Shown here: positions 1 to 8,691 of the stretch, piece by piece
How the letters are laid out: each line of letters begins with the position of its first letter
How positions within the stretch are numbered: the first letter of the stretch is position 1
Assembly: GCF_002017875.1 (NCBI RefSeq)
Contig: NZ_MUFV01000001.1
Span: 310,001-374,000 of the forward strand
DNA from: Deinococcus sp. LM3
GTDB taxonomy: Bacteria; Deinococcota; Deinococci; Deinococcales; Deinococcaceae
DNA: 64,000 nt
Reading direction: 5' to 3'
The notes under the pieces: generated by a model
Database searches by the model: none
Told to the model about the DNA's origin: nothing
The model's input: only the letters and a program-made list of their open reading frames with translations
Made by a program: the position numbers and the translations under genes

Positions 1-756
1 CTGATCGTTACGGCAGTCCTCGGTTCGGCCCTGGTGGGCGCGGCGCACGCCACGACGGTGGCCGAGGTGAAGAAGAAGGGCGTGCTGGTGCTGGGCACCG
101 ACCCGACGTTCGCGCCGTTCGAGTTCAAGGGGGCCGACGGGCAGATCCAGGGCTTCGACATCGACATCGCGCGGGCCGTGGCGAAGGACCTGGGCGTGCG
201 GCTGGAAATCCGCGCGGTGGGCTTCGGGTCGCTGATGCCGCAGTCGGTCACGTCCGGGCGGGTGGACATGGCCATGAGCGGCATCACGATCACGGACGAA
301 CGCGCGAAGGTCGTGTCGTTCAGCCAGCCCTACTACCGCAGCGCGCAGGTGTTCATCGTGCGGGGCGGGAACCCCGGCAAGTTCGCGTGGCCCGCCAGCG
401 TGAAGGGCAAGGTGATCGGCGTGCAGGCGAACACGACCGGGCAGTTCGTGGCGACCGACCTGCTCAAACCCAAGGGCGCGACCCTGAAGGTGTACGACGA
501 TTTCGCGGCCGGACTGGCCGACGTGCGCGCCGGCCGCGTGGCGGCGCTGGTCGGGGACGCCCCCACCGTCGCGGACCTGAAAAAGCGCCTGCCGGGGCAG
601 TTCGAGCAGGCCGGCAAGGACCTGGCCGCCGAGGATTACGGCATGGTCTTCAAGAAGGGCAGTGATCTGGCGGCCGCCGCGAATAAGACGCTGGCGCGCC
701 TGAAGGCCAGCGGTGAGTACCAGAAACTGCTGAACCGCTGGATCGTGCAGAAGTAA
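1..756 (+). CDS. Polar amino-acid ABC transporter substrate-binding protein (5' end outside window)
   Basis: The frame is open from base 1, so the true start lies upstream. The first visible residues are a signal-peptide core ending in AAHA, after which the mature protein begins at TTVAEV. The body is a typical SBP family 3 fold: GVLVLGTDPTFAPFEF near the mature N-terminus, GFDIDIARAVAKDLG, then MSGITITDERAKVVSFSQPY, the usual ligand-lobe segment. The visible mature length of about 230 residues is normal for the family. It should bind a polar amino acid outside the membrane and deliver it to a permease; the permease at 2204 is the obvious candidate although a divergent efflux pair lies between them. 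No ATPase is in the window. Ligand identity cannot be read from sequence alone. Confidence 0.93.
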   Translation: MIVTAVLGSALVGAAHATTVAEVKKKGVLVLGTDPTFAPFEFKGADGQIQGFDIDIARAVAKDLGVRLEIRAVGFGSLMPQSVTSGRVDMAMSGITITDERAKVVSFSQPYYRSAQVFIVRGGNPGKFAWPASVKGKVIGVQANTTGQFVATDLLKPKGATLKVYDDFAAGLADVRAGRVAALVGDAPTVADLKKRLPGQFEQAGKDLAAEDYGMVFKKGSDLAAAANKTLARLKASGEYQKLLNRWIVQK

Positions 757-909
757 GGCCCACTCCGATTGAATGGCTTGCAAAGCCGTCCAGTCCGAGC
801 AGACTCGTAGAGCTGCGCCGCAGAGCGAGCAGGAGAGAAACGGATTCCGGGCGTGGAGCTGGCAACCCGGCGATGTTCCGGGTTGCCAGCGAAACAGACG
901 GAATCCATA
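757..909 (+). repeat. Dispersed two-hairpin intergenic repeat, copy 1
   Basis: This copy begins directly after the stop codon of the binding-protein gene. It carries the common landmarks: a 5' hairpin starting at GATTGAATGG, a middle with GAGAGAAACGG, a second hairpin (GGCAACCCGG, 7-nt loop, CCGGGTTGCC) and a 3' end reading CGAAACAGACGGAATCC. The second stem is a perfect 10 bp, with bases that differ from other copies on both arms. Its outer ends have drifted from the TACGGA/TCCGTA seen in other copies. Confidence 0.85.
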
Positions 910-983
910 AGCCACTCAGATTGAACGGTTTGCAAACACCGTTCAATCTGAGCGAAGCGCGTGGCAGTAGAACGGACTTCGGG
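910..983 (+). repeat. Partial repeat copy, first hairpin only
   Basis: A truncated second copy abuts copy 1. It retains the first hairpin as a perfect 15-bp stem (CTCAGATTGAACGGT and its complement) followed by GAGCGAAGCG and a degraded middle ending ACGGACTTC. The second hairpin is missing. It lies between the convergent ends of the binding-protein gene and the SMR gene pair, so it may act as a terminator. Confidence 0.7.
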
Positions 984-984
984 G

Positions 985-1308
985 TCAGTGGCTGCTGCTG
1001 AGGACGATGACGCTCCCGACGATCAGGGTCAGGCCGGCCCAGGCGGTGGGCGTCAGGTGCGCTCCGTCGATGCGGCGGCTGAGCAGGGCGGTCGTGACGA
1101 TGCCCAGCCCGCCCCACGCGGCGTAGGCGACGGCGACCGGCATGTGCTGCACGGCGACGCCCAGCAGCGTGAAGGCCAGCAGGATCAGGGCGATGGCGGC
1201 CAGTCCGGGTCGCCGGTGCCGGAAGCCGTCCGAGCGTTTCAGCAGGACGTTGGCGAGGATGTCCAGGGTGACGGCCCCCAGGATCAACAGGACGGCAGCC
1301 GGGTTCAT
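985..1308 (-). CDS. Small multidrug resistance (SMR) family efflux protein, second of a pair
   Basis: The 107-residue protein has four hydrophobic segments and SMR family features: an acidic residue in helix 1 (GAVTLDILANVLLKRSDGF; here Asp where EmrE has Glu14), PVAVAYAAWGGLGIV in helix 3 and a final helix LTLIVGSVIVL. The start codon overlaps the stop of the upstream SMR gene as ATGA, so the two are translationally coupled. Paired SMR genes usually make heterodimeric pumps such as MdtJI (spermidine) or YkkCD. The Asp substitution in helix 1 suggests this is the partner subunit. Substrate is unknown. Confidence 0.88.
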   Translation of the reverse strand: MNPAAVLLILGAVTLDILANVLLKRSDGFRHRRPGLAAIALILLAFTLLGVAVQHMPVAVAYAAWGGLGIVTTALLSRRIDGAHLTPTAWAGLTLIVGSVIVLSSSH

Positions 1309-1712
1309 GCGGGTTCCTGCCGGATGCCGGGAAGCGCGCGGGCCTGGTCGGTCACGCCGGGTGGCGGGCTGGCCGGCCGGGCGGCGTACTGGGTGCCGTG
1401 GTGCAGCAGGGCCGCGCCGAGGCTCAGGGCGATCAGGGCGCCCAGTTGCGTGGGGGTCAGGTGCTCGCCGAGGATCAGGGCGCCCAGGCCCGTGATGAGG
1501 ATCAGGCCGGCGGCTTCCCAGACGGCGAAGGCCACGGCGACCGGAATCTGCCGGAACGCGCGTGACAGCAGCACGTACGAGGCGGCCAGCAGGGCGTAGG
1601 TGAGAATCAGTTCCAGTCCGGGGCCGGCAGCCCCGCTGGTGAAGACCTTGAGACTGAGGGTGCCCGTGACTTCCAGGGCTATGGCGCACAGTAGCGCCGT
1701 CCAGGCGCGCAT
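1305..1712 (-). CDS. SMR family efflux protein, first of a pair
   Basis: I start this protein at the ATG giving MRAWTALLCAIALEVTGTLS, because the SMR helix 1 with its essential Glu (ALEVTGTLSLK) follows at once; the longer frame upstream adds an unlikely basic leader. An AAGGAA ribosome binding sequence lies about 12 nt upstream. The 135-residue product has four membrane helices (PVAVAFAVWEAAGLILI in helix 3, GALIALSLGAALL in helix 4) and a 25-residue cytoplasmic tail longer than in most SMRs. It overlaps its partner by 4 bp and presumably forms a proton-coupled heterodimeric exporter for a cationic compound or polyamine. Confidence 0.88.
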   Translation of the reverse strand: MRAWTALLCAIALEVTGTLSLKVFTSGAAGPGLELILTYALLAASYVLLSRAFRQIPVAVAFAVWEAAGLILITGLGALILGEHLTPTQLGALIALSLGAALLHHGTQYAARPASPPPGVTDQARALPGIRQEPA

Positions 1713-1763
1713 GAAACAACACCGTTCCTTCCCCGCGCGTGGCGGGGCGAGCTGAAGGGTCAC

Positions 1764-2203
1764 GCCGGTCCGCGTGTGGTGCGGACCCTGCGTGCAGGGA
1801 TGACGCGGCCGGCCCCCGGTGTGGGGGCGTGGGCCGGGTCAGCTGGCCTTCGGGGCTCCGGGGGGCGGGCGGTCCAGGCGGATGCTGAGTTGTGTGGCGG
1901 CGCTCGTGTTCGTCCAGGTGATGGACATGGTGTTTCACTCTTCCCGTGTGGCCCGCCGGTCGGGGCGGGCGTCGGGCCGCGCCCGCTGCGTGCGGGGGCC
2001 CGGTTGAAGAGCAGGTCACGTTGACCCGCTGCCTTCCAGCCTAGCGGGTTCCTGTCAGGTGACCGTCTGCGCATTCACTTTTGGCAGGTCAGGGCCCGCT
2101 GCGCCTTCCGGGCTGGTGGCCGTTCACGGCGTGAGGGGCGCGCTATCCTCGGGGGCGTGACGGTTCCCAGGGTGAGCGGCCTGACGGCCTCCGGGCGAGG
2201 CGG
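1764..2203. other. Divergent intergenic region between SMR pair and ABC permease
   Basis: About 440 bp of GC-rich sequence separates divergent genes. I see the possible 29-codon leader above, several GC-rich inverted segments around 1800-1840 and 1950-2000, and no convincing tRNA, riboswitch or repeat. Both neighbouring promoters should lie here. Confidence 0.5.
1839..1928 (-). CDS. Possible 29-residue leader peptide upstream of the SMR pair
   Basis: A short frame beginning MSITWTNTS lies upstream of the SMR genes on the same strand, with a GGGAAGAG ribosome-binding-like sequence 9 nt before its ATG. It ends 127 bp before the SMR start. It has no recognisable domain. It could be a regulatory leader peptide or chance; only the good ribosome binding site and position support it. 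Confidence 0.25.
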   Translation of the reverse strand: MSITWTNTSAATQLSIRLDRPPPGAPKAS

Positions 2204-2902
<699 letters not shown>

Positions 2903-2940
2903 ATGCCCCCGTGGTCAGGCCACCCAGTCAGGCCCTCCAG

Positions 2941-3741
2941 TCAGCTTAGGTGGTCCTGCGCGTCGGCCCAGGCGGTCACGGCGCGGCTCTGGTAGTCGGC
3001 CAGTCCGGGGCGGGCGCGGTCGATGCTGCTCCGGAAGCGGTCGTCGGTCACCCACATCTGTGCCAGTCCGCGCATCATGGCGGGCGACGCCTCGTAGTAC
3101 GCGCCGCTGATGTGCGCCCGGTGCCGCGCCGCCACCCCCTGCGCGCGTGGGTCCGTGGCGGGCACGCCCGCAGCCATCAGGGCCACGTAGTCGGCGGTGA
3201 GGCCGTCCATCTCGGCGCGGATGCGCTCCCAGTCGGCCCGTGTGTAGCGGGCGGTGCGGGCGGCGCTCTGGCGGTAGGCGTCGCTGTCGCCCCAGCGTTC
3301 CTTCACTTCCTCCTCGTACGGGGCGGGGTCGAACCCGTCGAACGCGGCCCTGATGTCCTCGTTGTTCATGCTGCTCTCCTCTGCCCTGCCGTTCAGGGCG
3401 TCCAGGCGGGCCTGTACCTGCCGCAGCGTGTGCCGGGTGCGGCGCAGGTCGTCGCGCAGGCAGGCAGCGTGCGCGTGCAGAGTTTCGCGTTCCAGGTCCG
3501 GCGGGGCGTCCAGCACCCCGGCCACCTGGGCGAGCGGCACGCCCAGCGCCCGCCACGTCAGCACGCGCCGCAGCCGCGTCAGGTCGTCCGGCGTGTACAG
3601 GCGGTAGTTTCCGTCGCTGCGCTCGGCGGGGCGCAACAGCCCGATGGCGTCGTAGTGGTGGAGCAGGCGCACGCTGACGCCCGTCAGGGCCGCGACCTCG
3701 CCCACCGTCCAGCGGGGCTGTTCCGGGGCGTTCAGTGGCAT
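2941..3741 (-). CDS. MerR-family regulator with TipAS-like ligand domain
   Basis: The N-terminus (about residues 10-75: WTVGEVAALTGVSVRLLHHYDAIGL, then NYRLYTPDDLTRLRRVL) is a MerR winged helix. A dimerising coiled coil follows, then a C-terminal helical domain (FDPAPYEEEVKERWGDSDAY...) typical of TipAS, which in TipA binds thiopeptides and other drugs. Length of 266 residues fits. MerR proteins untwist promoters with long spacers, often next to efflux genes; the nearest target candidate is not obvious. The AGGAGG ribosome binding site sits only one base before this ATG, so a CTG six bases beyond the site (codon 3) is a possible real start. Confidence 0.92.
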   Translation of the reverse strand: MPLNAPEQPRWTVGEVAALTGVSVRLLHHYDAIGLLRPAERSDGNYRLYTPDDLTRLRRVLTWRALGVPLAQVAGVLDAPPDLERETLHAHAACLRDDLRRTRHTLRQVQARLDALNGRAEESSMNNEDIRAAFDGFDPAPYEEEVKERWGDSDAYRQSAARTARYTRADWERIRAEMDGLTADYVALMAAGVPATDPRAQGVAARHRAHISGAYYEASPAMMRGLAQMWVTDDRFRSSIDRARPGLADYQSRAVTAWADAQDHLS

Positions 3742-3830
3742 CCTCCTGCGGGGGGGATCCGTCCCCCCTGAAGGCCAGAGTAGGCCCTGACGTGACGGGA
3801 GGGTCAAGCCGGAGTGCCCGCCCGGTCTGC

Positions 3831-3985
3831 TACGGACTCCGATTGAATGGCCTGCAGAGCCGCTGGGTCCGAGCGGATGCGCCTCGTAGAGCTGCCCTGC
3901 AGAGTGGGAGCAAGGCGGGCTTCGGGAGTGGAGTTGGGAACCCGGCACCGTTCCGGGTGGTCAACGAAACGGCTGGAGTCTGTAT
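3831..3985 (+). repeat. Dispersed two-hairpin intergenic repeat, copy 2 (degenerate)
   Basis: It begins TACGGACTCCGATTGAATGG and includes the middle region AGAGCTGCCCTGCAGAGTGG and a second hairpin around CCGGCACCGTTCCGG, ending near GGAGTCTGTA. The second stem has mismatches. It lies between the divergent MerR and symporter genes, so here it cannot simply be a terminator. Confidence 0.8.
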
Positions 3986-4125
3986 GATCGGCGGCCTTCA
4001 TGTTGGGCTGACCCGGCCCGGTGACCTCCGGCACGGCGCAAACGGCATCCGCCCCGGCGGTCAGATGACGCGCACTTCAGCTGATTTTCATGTTGGAACC
4101 GCGTGTCTGTTTAGGGTGAGAGGAC

Positions 4126-5693
4126 ATGAGCGCAACCCTCTTCCCGTCCGCCGGACGCCGGGCGGCCTTCCTGCCGTTCCTGTCCGGCGCTGCCCTGTCC
4201 AGCGCGGCCCTGGCCTCCGCCCCACGACCGACCCGGTCAGCTTCGACGACCGCATCAATGCAGTGGTGGCCCCGGTCAGTTCCTTCCTGAGCGGCGTGGT
4301 GTTCGCGAGCCTGCCGGTGGGCGGCGTGCCGGTGCCGTTGATCGTGGTGTGGCTGCTGGTGGCGGCGATCGTGTGTACGGTCGCGTTCCGCTTCGTGAAC
4401 CTGACCGGGTTCTGGCACGCCATCCAGATCGTCCGGGGGCGATTCGACACGCCCACCGCCGACACGCCCGGCACCATCACTCACTTTCAGGCGCTGTCCA
4501 CGGCGGTGTCCGGCACGGTCGGGCTGGGGAACATCGCGGGCGTGGCGGTCGCCATCAGCCTGGGCGGGCCGGGCGCGACCTTCTGGATGATCCTGGCCGG
4601 CCTGCTGGGCATGAGTACCAAGTTCGTGGAGTGCACGCTGGGCGTGAAGTACCGCCAGATCCAGCCGGACGGCCGCGTGGACGGCGGCCCGATGTTCTAC
4701 CTGCGCGACGGTCTGGCCGAACTGGGCCGCGCCCGCCTGGGCCGCGTCATGGCGTCGGTGTTCGCGGTGTGCATGGTGTTCGCCAGTCTGGGCGGCGGGA
4801 ACATGTTCCAGAGCAACCAGGCGTTCCAGCAGCTCGTGAACGCCACGGGCGGCGCGACCAGCCCGCTGGCCGGCAACGGCTGGATGGCCGGTCTGGTCCT
4901 GGCGGCGCTGGTGGGCGCGGTCATCCTGGGCGGCATCCGCTCGATCGCGAACGTCACGGGGAAACTCGTGCCGCTCATGGCGGTCCTGTACGTAGGGTCC
5001 GTGACCGTGATCCTGATCCTGAACGCCAGCGCCATTCCGGGAGCGCTCGCGGCCATCGTGCAGGGGGCGTTCTCGCCGCAGGGCGTGGCGGGCGGCGTGA
5101 TCGGCGTGATGATCCAGGGCATCCGGCGTGCCACGTTCAGCAACGAGGCCGGGATCGGCACGGCGTCCATCGCCCACAGTCCGGTCAAGACGCAGCGGCC
5201 CGTCACGGAAGGTTTCGTGGGCCTGCTCGAACCGTTCATCGACACGGTCGTCATCTGCACCATGACCGCCCTCGCCATCGTCGTGACCGGCTCTTACACG
5301 GTGTCTGGCCTGGACGGCGTGGGCATCACGGACACCGCCTTCCGAACCGTGGCACCGTGGTTCAGCTGGCTGCTGACGCTGGCGGTCCTGATGTTCGCGT
5401 ACTCCACCATGATCAGTTACGCCTACTACGGCACCCGCGCCGTGCGGTACCTGTTCGGGCCGAACGAACTCGTCACGAACGTCTTCAAGGGCGTGTTCCT
5501 GCTGTTCATCGTGATCGGCGCAAGCATGGACCTGGGCGCCGTGATCGACTTCAGTGACGCGATGCTGTTCACCATGAGCATCCCGAACATCATCGGGCTG
5601 TACCTGCTGATTCCGGTCGTGAAACGCGAACTGGCGAACTACCGCGCCGACCTGCAGGCCGGCCGGGTCCGGCCCGCCACGCCCGGCCAGTAA
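4126..5693 (+). pseudogene. Sodium:alanine symporter (AGCS family), apparent frameshift near 4220
   Basis: From about 4224 to 5693 the frame encodes a full AGCS transporter: eight or more helices, FQALSTAVSGTVGLGNIAGVAV, FSNEAGIGTASIAHSP and the C-terminal helix IGLYLLIPVV. It would import alanine or glycine with sodium. The best start (ATG 4126, MSATLFPSAGRR followed by a signal-like AALSSAALASA) is in another frame and runs into the symporter frame only if one C is added to the CCCC at 4220-4223, which would give ASAPTTDPVSFDD. No in-frame start with a ribosome binding site precedes the conserved part. Either the gene is broken or the base was lost in sequencing; I favour the latter because the rest is intact. 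Confidence 0.85.
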
Positions 5694-5828
5694 TACGGAC
5701 TCCGATTGAATGGGCTGCAAAGCCCATTCAATCCGAGCGAAGCGAGTGGGAGCAAAACGGGTTCCGGACGTGGAACCGACAATCCGGTGAAGTTCCGGAT
5801 TGTCGGCGAAACAAACGGAATCCGATAA
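5694..5828 (+). repeat. Dispersed two-hairpin intergenic repeat, copy 3
   Basis: It begins at TACGGACTCC immediately after the TAA stop of the symporter. Hairpin 1 is perfect: GATTGAATGGGCT, loop GCAA (a GNRA tetraloop), AGCCCATTCAATC. Hairpin 2 is GACAATCCGG, TGAAGTT, CCGGATTGTC, with base pairs exchanged relative to copy 1. It ends at GGAATCCGATAA, and a second TACGGACTCCG stub follows at 5828-5838. Confidence 0.92.
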
Positions 5829-5871
5829 TACGGACTCCGGGCCGGGCGGCGCTGTGCCAGACTGCGCGGCG

Positions 5872-6615
5872 ATGACGGCCCCCCACTCCCCTGGTTCCAC
5901 GTTCCGGCCGGCGTTCTGGCGGGGCTTCCGGGCGCTGCTGCCGCTGTGGCCGGGCATGGTGCCGTTTGCCGCCGCGTACGCCGTGACCGCGCGGGCCGGG
6001 GGCCTGAGCATCTGGGAGACGCAACTGATGAGCCTGACCGTGTTCGCCGGGGCCAGTCAGTTCGCGGCGGCCGGGCAGTTCGTGGGCGGCGGCCTGCCGA
6101 CCGTGGCGGGTGCGCTGGGGCTGGTGGCGACCACGTTCCTGCTGAATGCCCGGCACGTGCTGTACGGCCTGAGCCTGTCGCGCACACTCCCGCTGCCGTG
6201 GGGCCAGCGCCTGCTGGCGGCGCAGTTCCTGACGGACGAGGCGTACGGCGTGACGGTCGTGGCGGGGCCGCGTGATCCGGGCGGCCTGAGTGTCGCGTTC
6301 CTGCTGGGCGCGGAACTCAGTCTGTACGCCGTGTGGAACGCCTCGACGCTGCTGGGGTCGCTGGCGGGCGCCGCGCTGCCGGACCCGCAGGCGCTGGGGG
6401 TGGGCGTGATCTTCCCGCTGGCGTTCCTGGGGTTGCTGGTGCCGCTGCTCGTGGACCGCGTGACGCTGCTGGTGGCGCTGGTGTCGGGCCTCGGGGCGTG
6501 GGGGCTGGGGCGGGTGCTGCCGGGCGGACTGGTGATCCTGCTGGCCGGGGTGGGCGGGGCGCTGCTGGGCGCGTGGATCACCACCCGCCGCGCCGCGCGT
6601 TCGGGGGACGCGTGA
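5872..6615 (+). CDS. azlC: AzlC-family branched-chain amino-acid exporter large subunit
   Basis: The 247-residue protein begins MTAPHSPGS. Longer frames to the left start inside the repeat and are rejected. It shows the AzlC family segments MVPFAAAYAVTARAGGLS, SLTVFAGASQFAAAGQFV and LLNARHVLYGLSLSR and about six to seven helices. AzlC with its small partner AzlD forms an exporter of branched-chain amino acids and related compounds. The stop overlaps the azlD start as GTGA. A CAGACT box 8 nt before the ATG resembles the local leaderless promoters. Confidence 0.93.
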   Translation: MTAPHSPGSTFRPAFWRGFRALLPLWPGMVPFAAAYAVTARAGGLSIWETQLMSLTVFAGASQFAAAGQFVGGGLPTVAGALGLVATTFLLNARHVLYGLSLSRTLPLPWGQRLLAAQFLTDEAYGVTVVAGPRDPGGLSVAFLLGAELSLYAVWNASTLLGSLAGAALPDPQALGVGVIFPLAFLGLLVPLLVDRVTLLVALVSGLGAWGLGRVLPGGLVILLAGVGGALLGAWITTRRAARSGDA

Positions 6616-6908
6616 GCGGCTGGCTGGTCATCGTGCTGATGTGGGCGGTCACGTACCCGGCGCGGCTGCTGGGCCTGAGCCTGGGCCGCCTGAACCTGCC
6701 GCCGTTCTGGCTGGCGTTCCTGCGCTTCGTGCCGGTCAGCGTGTTCGCGGCGCTGGTCGTGCCGGACGTGCTGGGCAGCCCCGAGTGGGCGCGGCGGATC
6801 GTGGGGGCGCTGGCGGGCGGGCTGCTGATGTGGCGCAGCCGCAACCTCGCGCTGGGCATTCTGGGCGGCTTCGCAGCGTACTGGGCGGCGCGGCTGGCCG
6901 GCCTGTAG
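6612..6908 (+). CDS. azlD: AzlD-family branched-chain amino-acid transport small subunit
   Basis: A 98-residue, four-helix protein starting at GTG within the azlC stop. LMWAVTYPARLLGLSL and LRFVPVSVFAALVVPDVL are the characteristic AzlD segments. It works as the obligate partner of AzlC; the 4-bp overlap implies coupled translation. Confidence 0.92.
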   Translation: MSGWLVIVLMWAVTYPARLLGLSLGRLNLPPFWLAFLRFVPVSVFAALVVPDVLGSPEWARRIVGALAGGLLMWRSRNLALGILGGFAAYWAARLAGL

Positions 6909-6997
6909 AGCCGCGGCAGTCAGGGGGCGTTCAGGTGGGGGTCGCCCCGGCCCGGTCGTCTGGGTGGGCGCGACGCCGCGTTCCCACGTGGCCGCGC

Positions 6998-7003
6998 TAT
7001 GCT
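6998..7003 (+). promoter_or_regulatory. -10 box TATGCT for a leaderless transcript
   Basis: TATGCT ends 9 nt before the ATG of the PASTA protein and no ribosome binding site is present, so transcription probably starts at or next to the start codon. Confidence 0.55.
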
Positions 7004-7012
7004 GGGCAGCGC

Positions 7013-8668
7013 ATGACGGGTCAGGAGGGCAGGGTCAGGATCATCGACGGCAAGTACGAGGTTCTTCGTGAACTCTCGGCAGGGGGCATGGTGACCCTCT
7101 CCGAGGTGCGCGCGGCCGAGGGTGTCACGCGGCACGTCGCGTGGTTTGCCGTGTCCACTCCCGCCGACCGGCAGGTGTTCCACGCGTACCGCACGGCGCT
7201 GCGCGCCCTGGAACCCGCCGGTCTGACCGACGTGGTCGCCCGGCCCGGCGCGTACTACGCCGTGTGGAAACCCGTGGGTGGGCAGCCGCTCGCGGCCGCG
7301 CTGGAGCAGAAGGTCCGCCCGCAGGAGACCGTGGACGCCGTGCAGGCCCTCGCCGCGCGACTGGCCGGGCAGGGCTACGCCCTGGCAGACGCGGAAATCG
7401 TGGTCGAGGATCAGACCGCGCAGATCGCGTACCTGACGCCACTGAACGCGCCGCGCACCCCGGAGGACATCGCGGCCCGCAACGCGCAGACCCTCGCTCC
7501 CCTCCAGAAGGGCCGGGTGCGCCGCCGCCGGGAGCCGGGCGCGTGGCTGACCTTCGTGCCGGGCCTGCTGCTGCTGGGCGGGGCGGTGTACCTGGGCTCG
7601 CAGGCGGTCAACATCTACCTGAACCCCCCGGTGCGGGATGTGGTCAGCGTGACCGGGCAGGAAGCCAAGGTCGCCGCACGCGCCCTGACCGACGCGGGGT
7701 TCCGCGTGGAGTACACGCAGGGACAGGCAGGCGGGCGGGCCATCGGCAGCATCATCCGGCAGGACCCGGCGGGCGGCACGAAACTCCCGATGGGGCGCCT
7801 CGTGACCCTGACCGTGAACAACCCCCCGGCCATCGAGGTGCCGCGCCTCGAGGAGATGAACCTCGATCAGGCGCGCGACGCCCTGAAAGACCGCAACATG
7901 CTGATCGGCAAGGTCCTGAAAGTGGACGGCACGCTGTCGAACACCGCCGAGGGCCGCGTGATCGCGCAACTGCCCGAGGCCGGATCGAGCGCGCAGCGTG
8001 GTCAGGCCGTGCAGCTGCTGATCAGCACGGGCGTCAGCGGCAAGGAAACGTGGCTGCCGAACCTGACCGGCCTGACGTACGAGCAGGCGCGCGCCCACGC
8101 CCGCGCCGCCGGACTGGTCGTGACGTCGGTGGAACGCCAGCCCAGCGACAAGGCCGAGAACAGCGTCCTGGAACAGACGCCCGCGCCGTACGTGCGCGTG
8201 ACCGTGGGCAGCCCCGTGAAACTGACGATCGCGTCCGCGCGGTACAGCGCGCCCAGCCGTCCCGCCGGGGACCTGCCGCTGCCGCCCGCGTACGTGCCGC
8301 CCGTCCCGGTAGAGCCGGAAGCGCCGGCCGAGCCGGTCACGCCCGAACCGACCGCCCCCACGCCGGACAGCACGCCGGTCACGCCGGACAGCGTGCCCGC
8401 CCTTCCGGAAGCACCGGCCACACCGGAAATTCCGCCCAGCAACGCGGCCACGCGCACCGTGACTTTCGAGTACGTGTTCCCCGCCGACCTGCCGGACGGC
8501 AACTACGCCATCCTGGTCCGGGACGCCGACGGCGAACGGGTGGTCCGGTCGGCCGCTCCCGCCGACACCCTGGCCAACCAGCGGGCGTCCGGTGACATTC
8601 CCGTGCGCGGCGACGCGGTGTTCATCATCCGCCGTGACGGCGTGGATTACGCCACGGTCACGCCCTGA
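7013..8668 (+). CDS. PASTA-domain protein with degenerate kinase-like N-terminus
   Basis: This 551-residue protein starts with a segment (residues 1-165) that resembles the N-lobe of bacterial Ser/Thr kinases (IDGKYEVLRELSAGGMVTLSEVRA) but has no HRD or DFG motif, so it should be catalytically dead. A basic stretch and one membrane helix (about 185-203) follow. Three PASTA repeats come next (about 210-275, 280-345, 350-415; for example PRLEEMNLDQARDALKDRNM), then a Pro/Thr/Glu-rich linker and a small C-terminal beta domain. PASTA repeats bind muropeptides or beta-lactams, so a role in sensing cell-wall state is likely. Partner kinases are not in the window. Confidence 0.88.
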   Translation: MTGQEGRVRIIDGKYEVLRELSAGGMVTLSEVRAAEGVTRHVAWFAVSTPADRQVFHAYRTALRALEPAGLTDVVARPGAYYAVWKPVGGQPLAAALEQKVRPQETVDAVQALAARLAGQGYALADAEIVVEDQTAQIAYLTPLNAPRTPEDIAARNAQTLAPLQKGRVRRRREPGAWLTFVPGLLLLGGAVYLGSQAVNIYLNPPVRDVVSVTGQEAKVAARALTDAGFRVEYTQGQAGGRAIGSIIRQDPAGGTKLPMGRLVTLTVNNPPAIEVPRLEEMNLDQARDALKDRNMLIGKVLKVDGTLSNTAEGRVIAQLPEAGSSAQRGQAVQLLISTGVSGKETWLPNLTGLTYEQARAHARAAGLVVTSVERQPSDKAENSVLEQTPAPYVRVTVGSPVKLTIASARYSAPSRPAGDLPLPPAYVPPVPVEPEAPAEPVTPEPTAPTPDSTPVTPDSVPALPEAPATPEIPPSNAATRTVTFEYVFPADLPDGNYAILVRDADGERVVRSAAPADTLANQRASGDIPVRGDAVFIIRRDGVDYATVTP

Positions 8669-8691
8669 ACCGCGTGACACGCTGACCGGAG

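Noticed and set aside
1713..2040. Guanidine (ykkC or mini-ykkC) riboswitch before the SMR pair
   Set aside because: I looked for paired ACGR loops and the ykkC core in the minus-strand leader and found only isolated ACGA, without the flanking stems.
5800..5871. Longer azlC N-terminus starting MSAKQTES
   Set aside because: These residues are encoded by the end of the dispersed repeat and are not part of the AzlC family.
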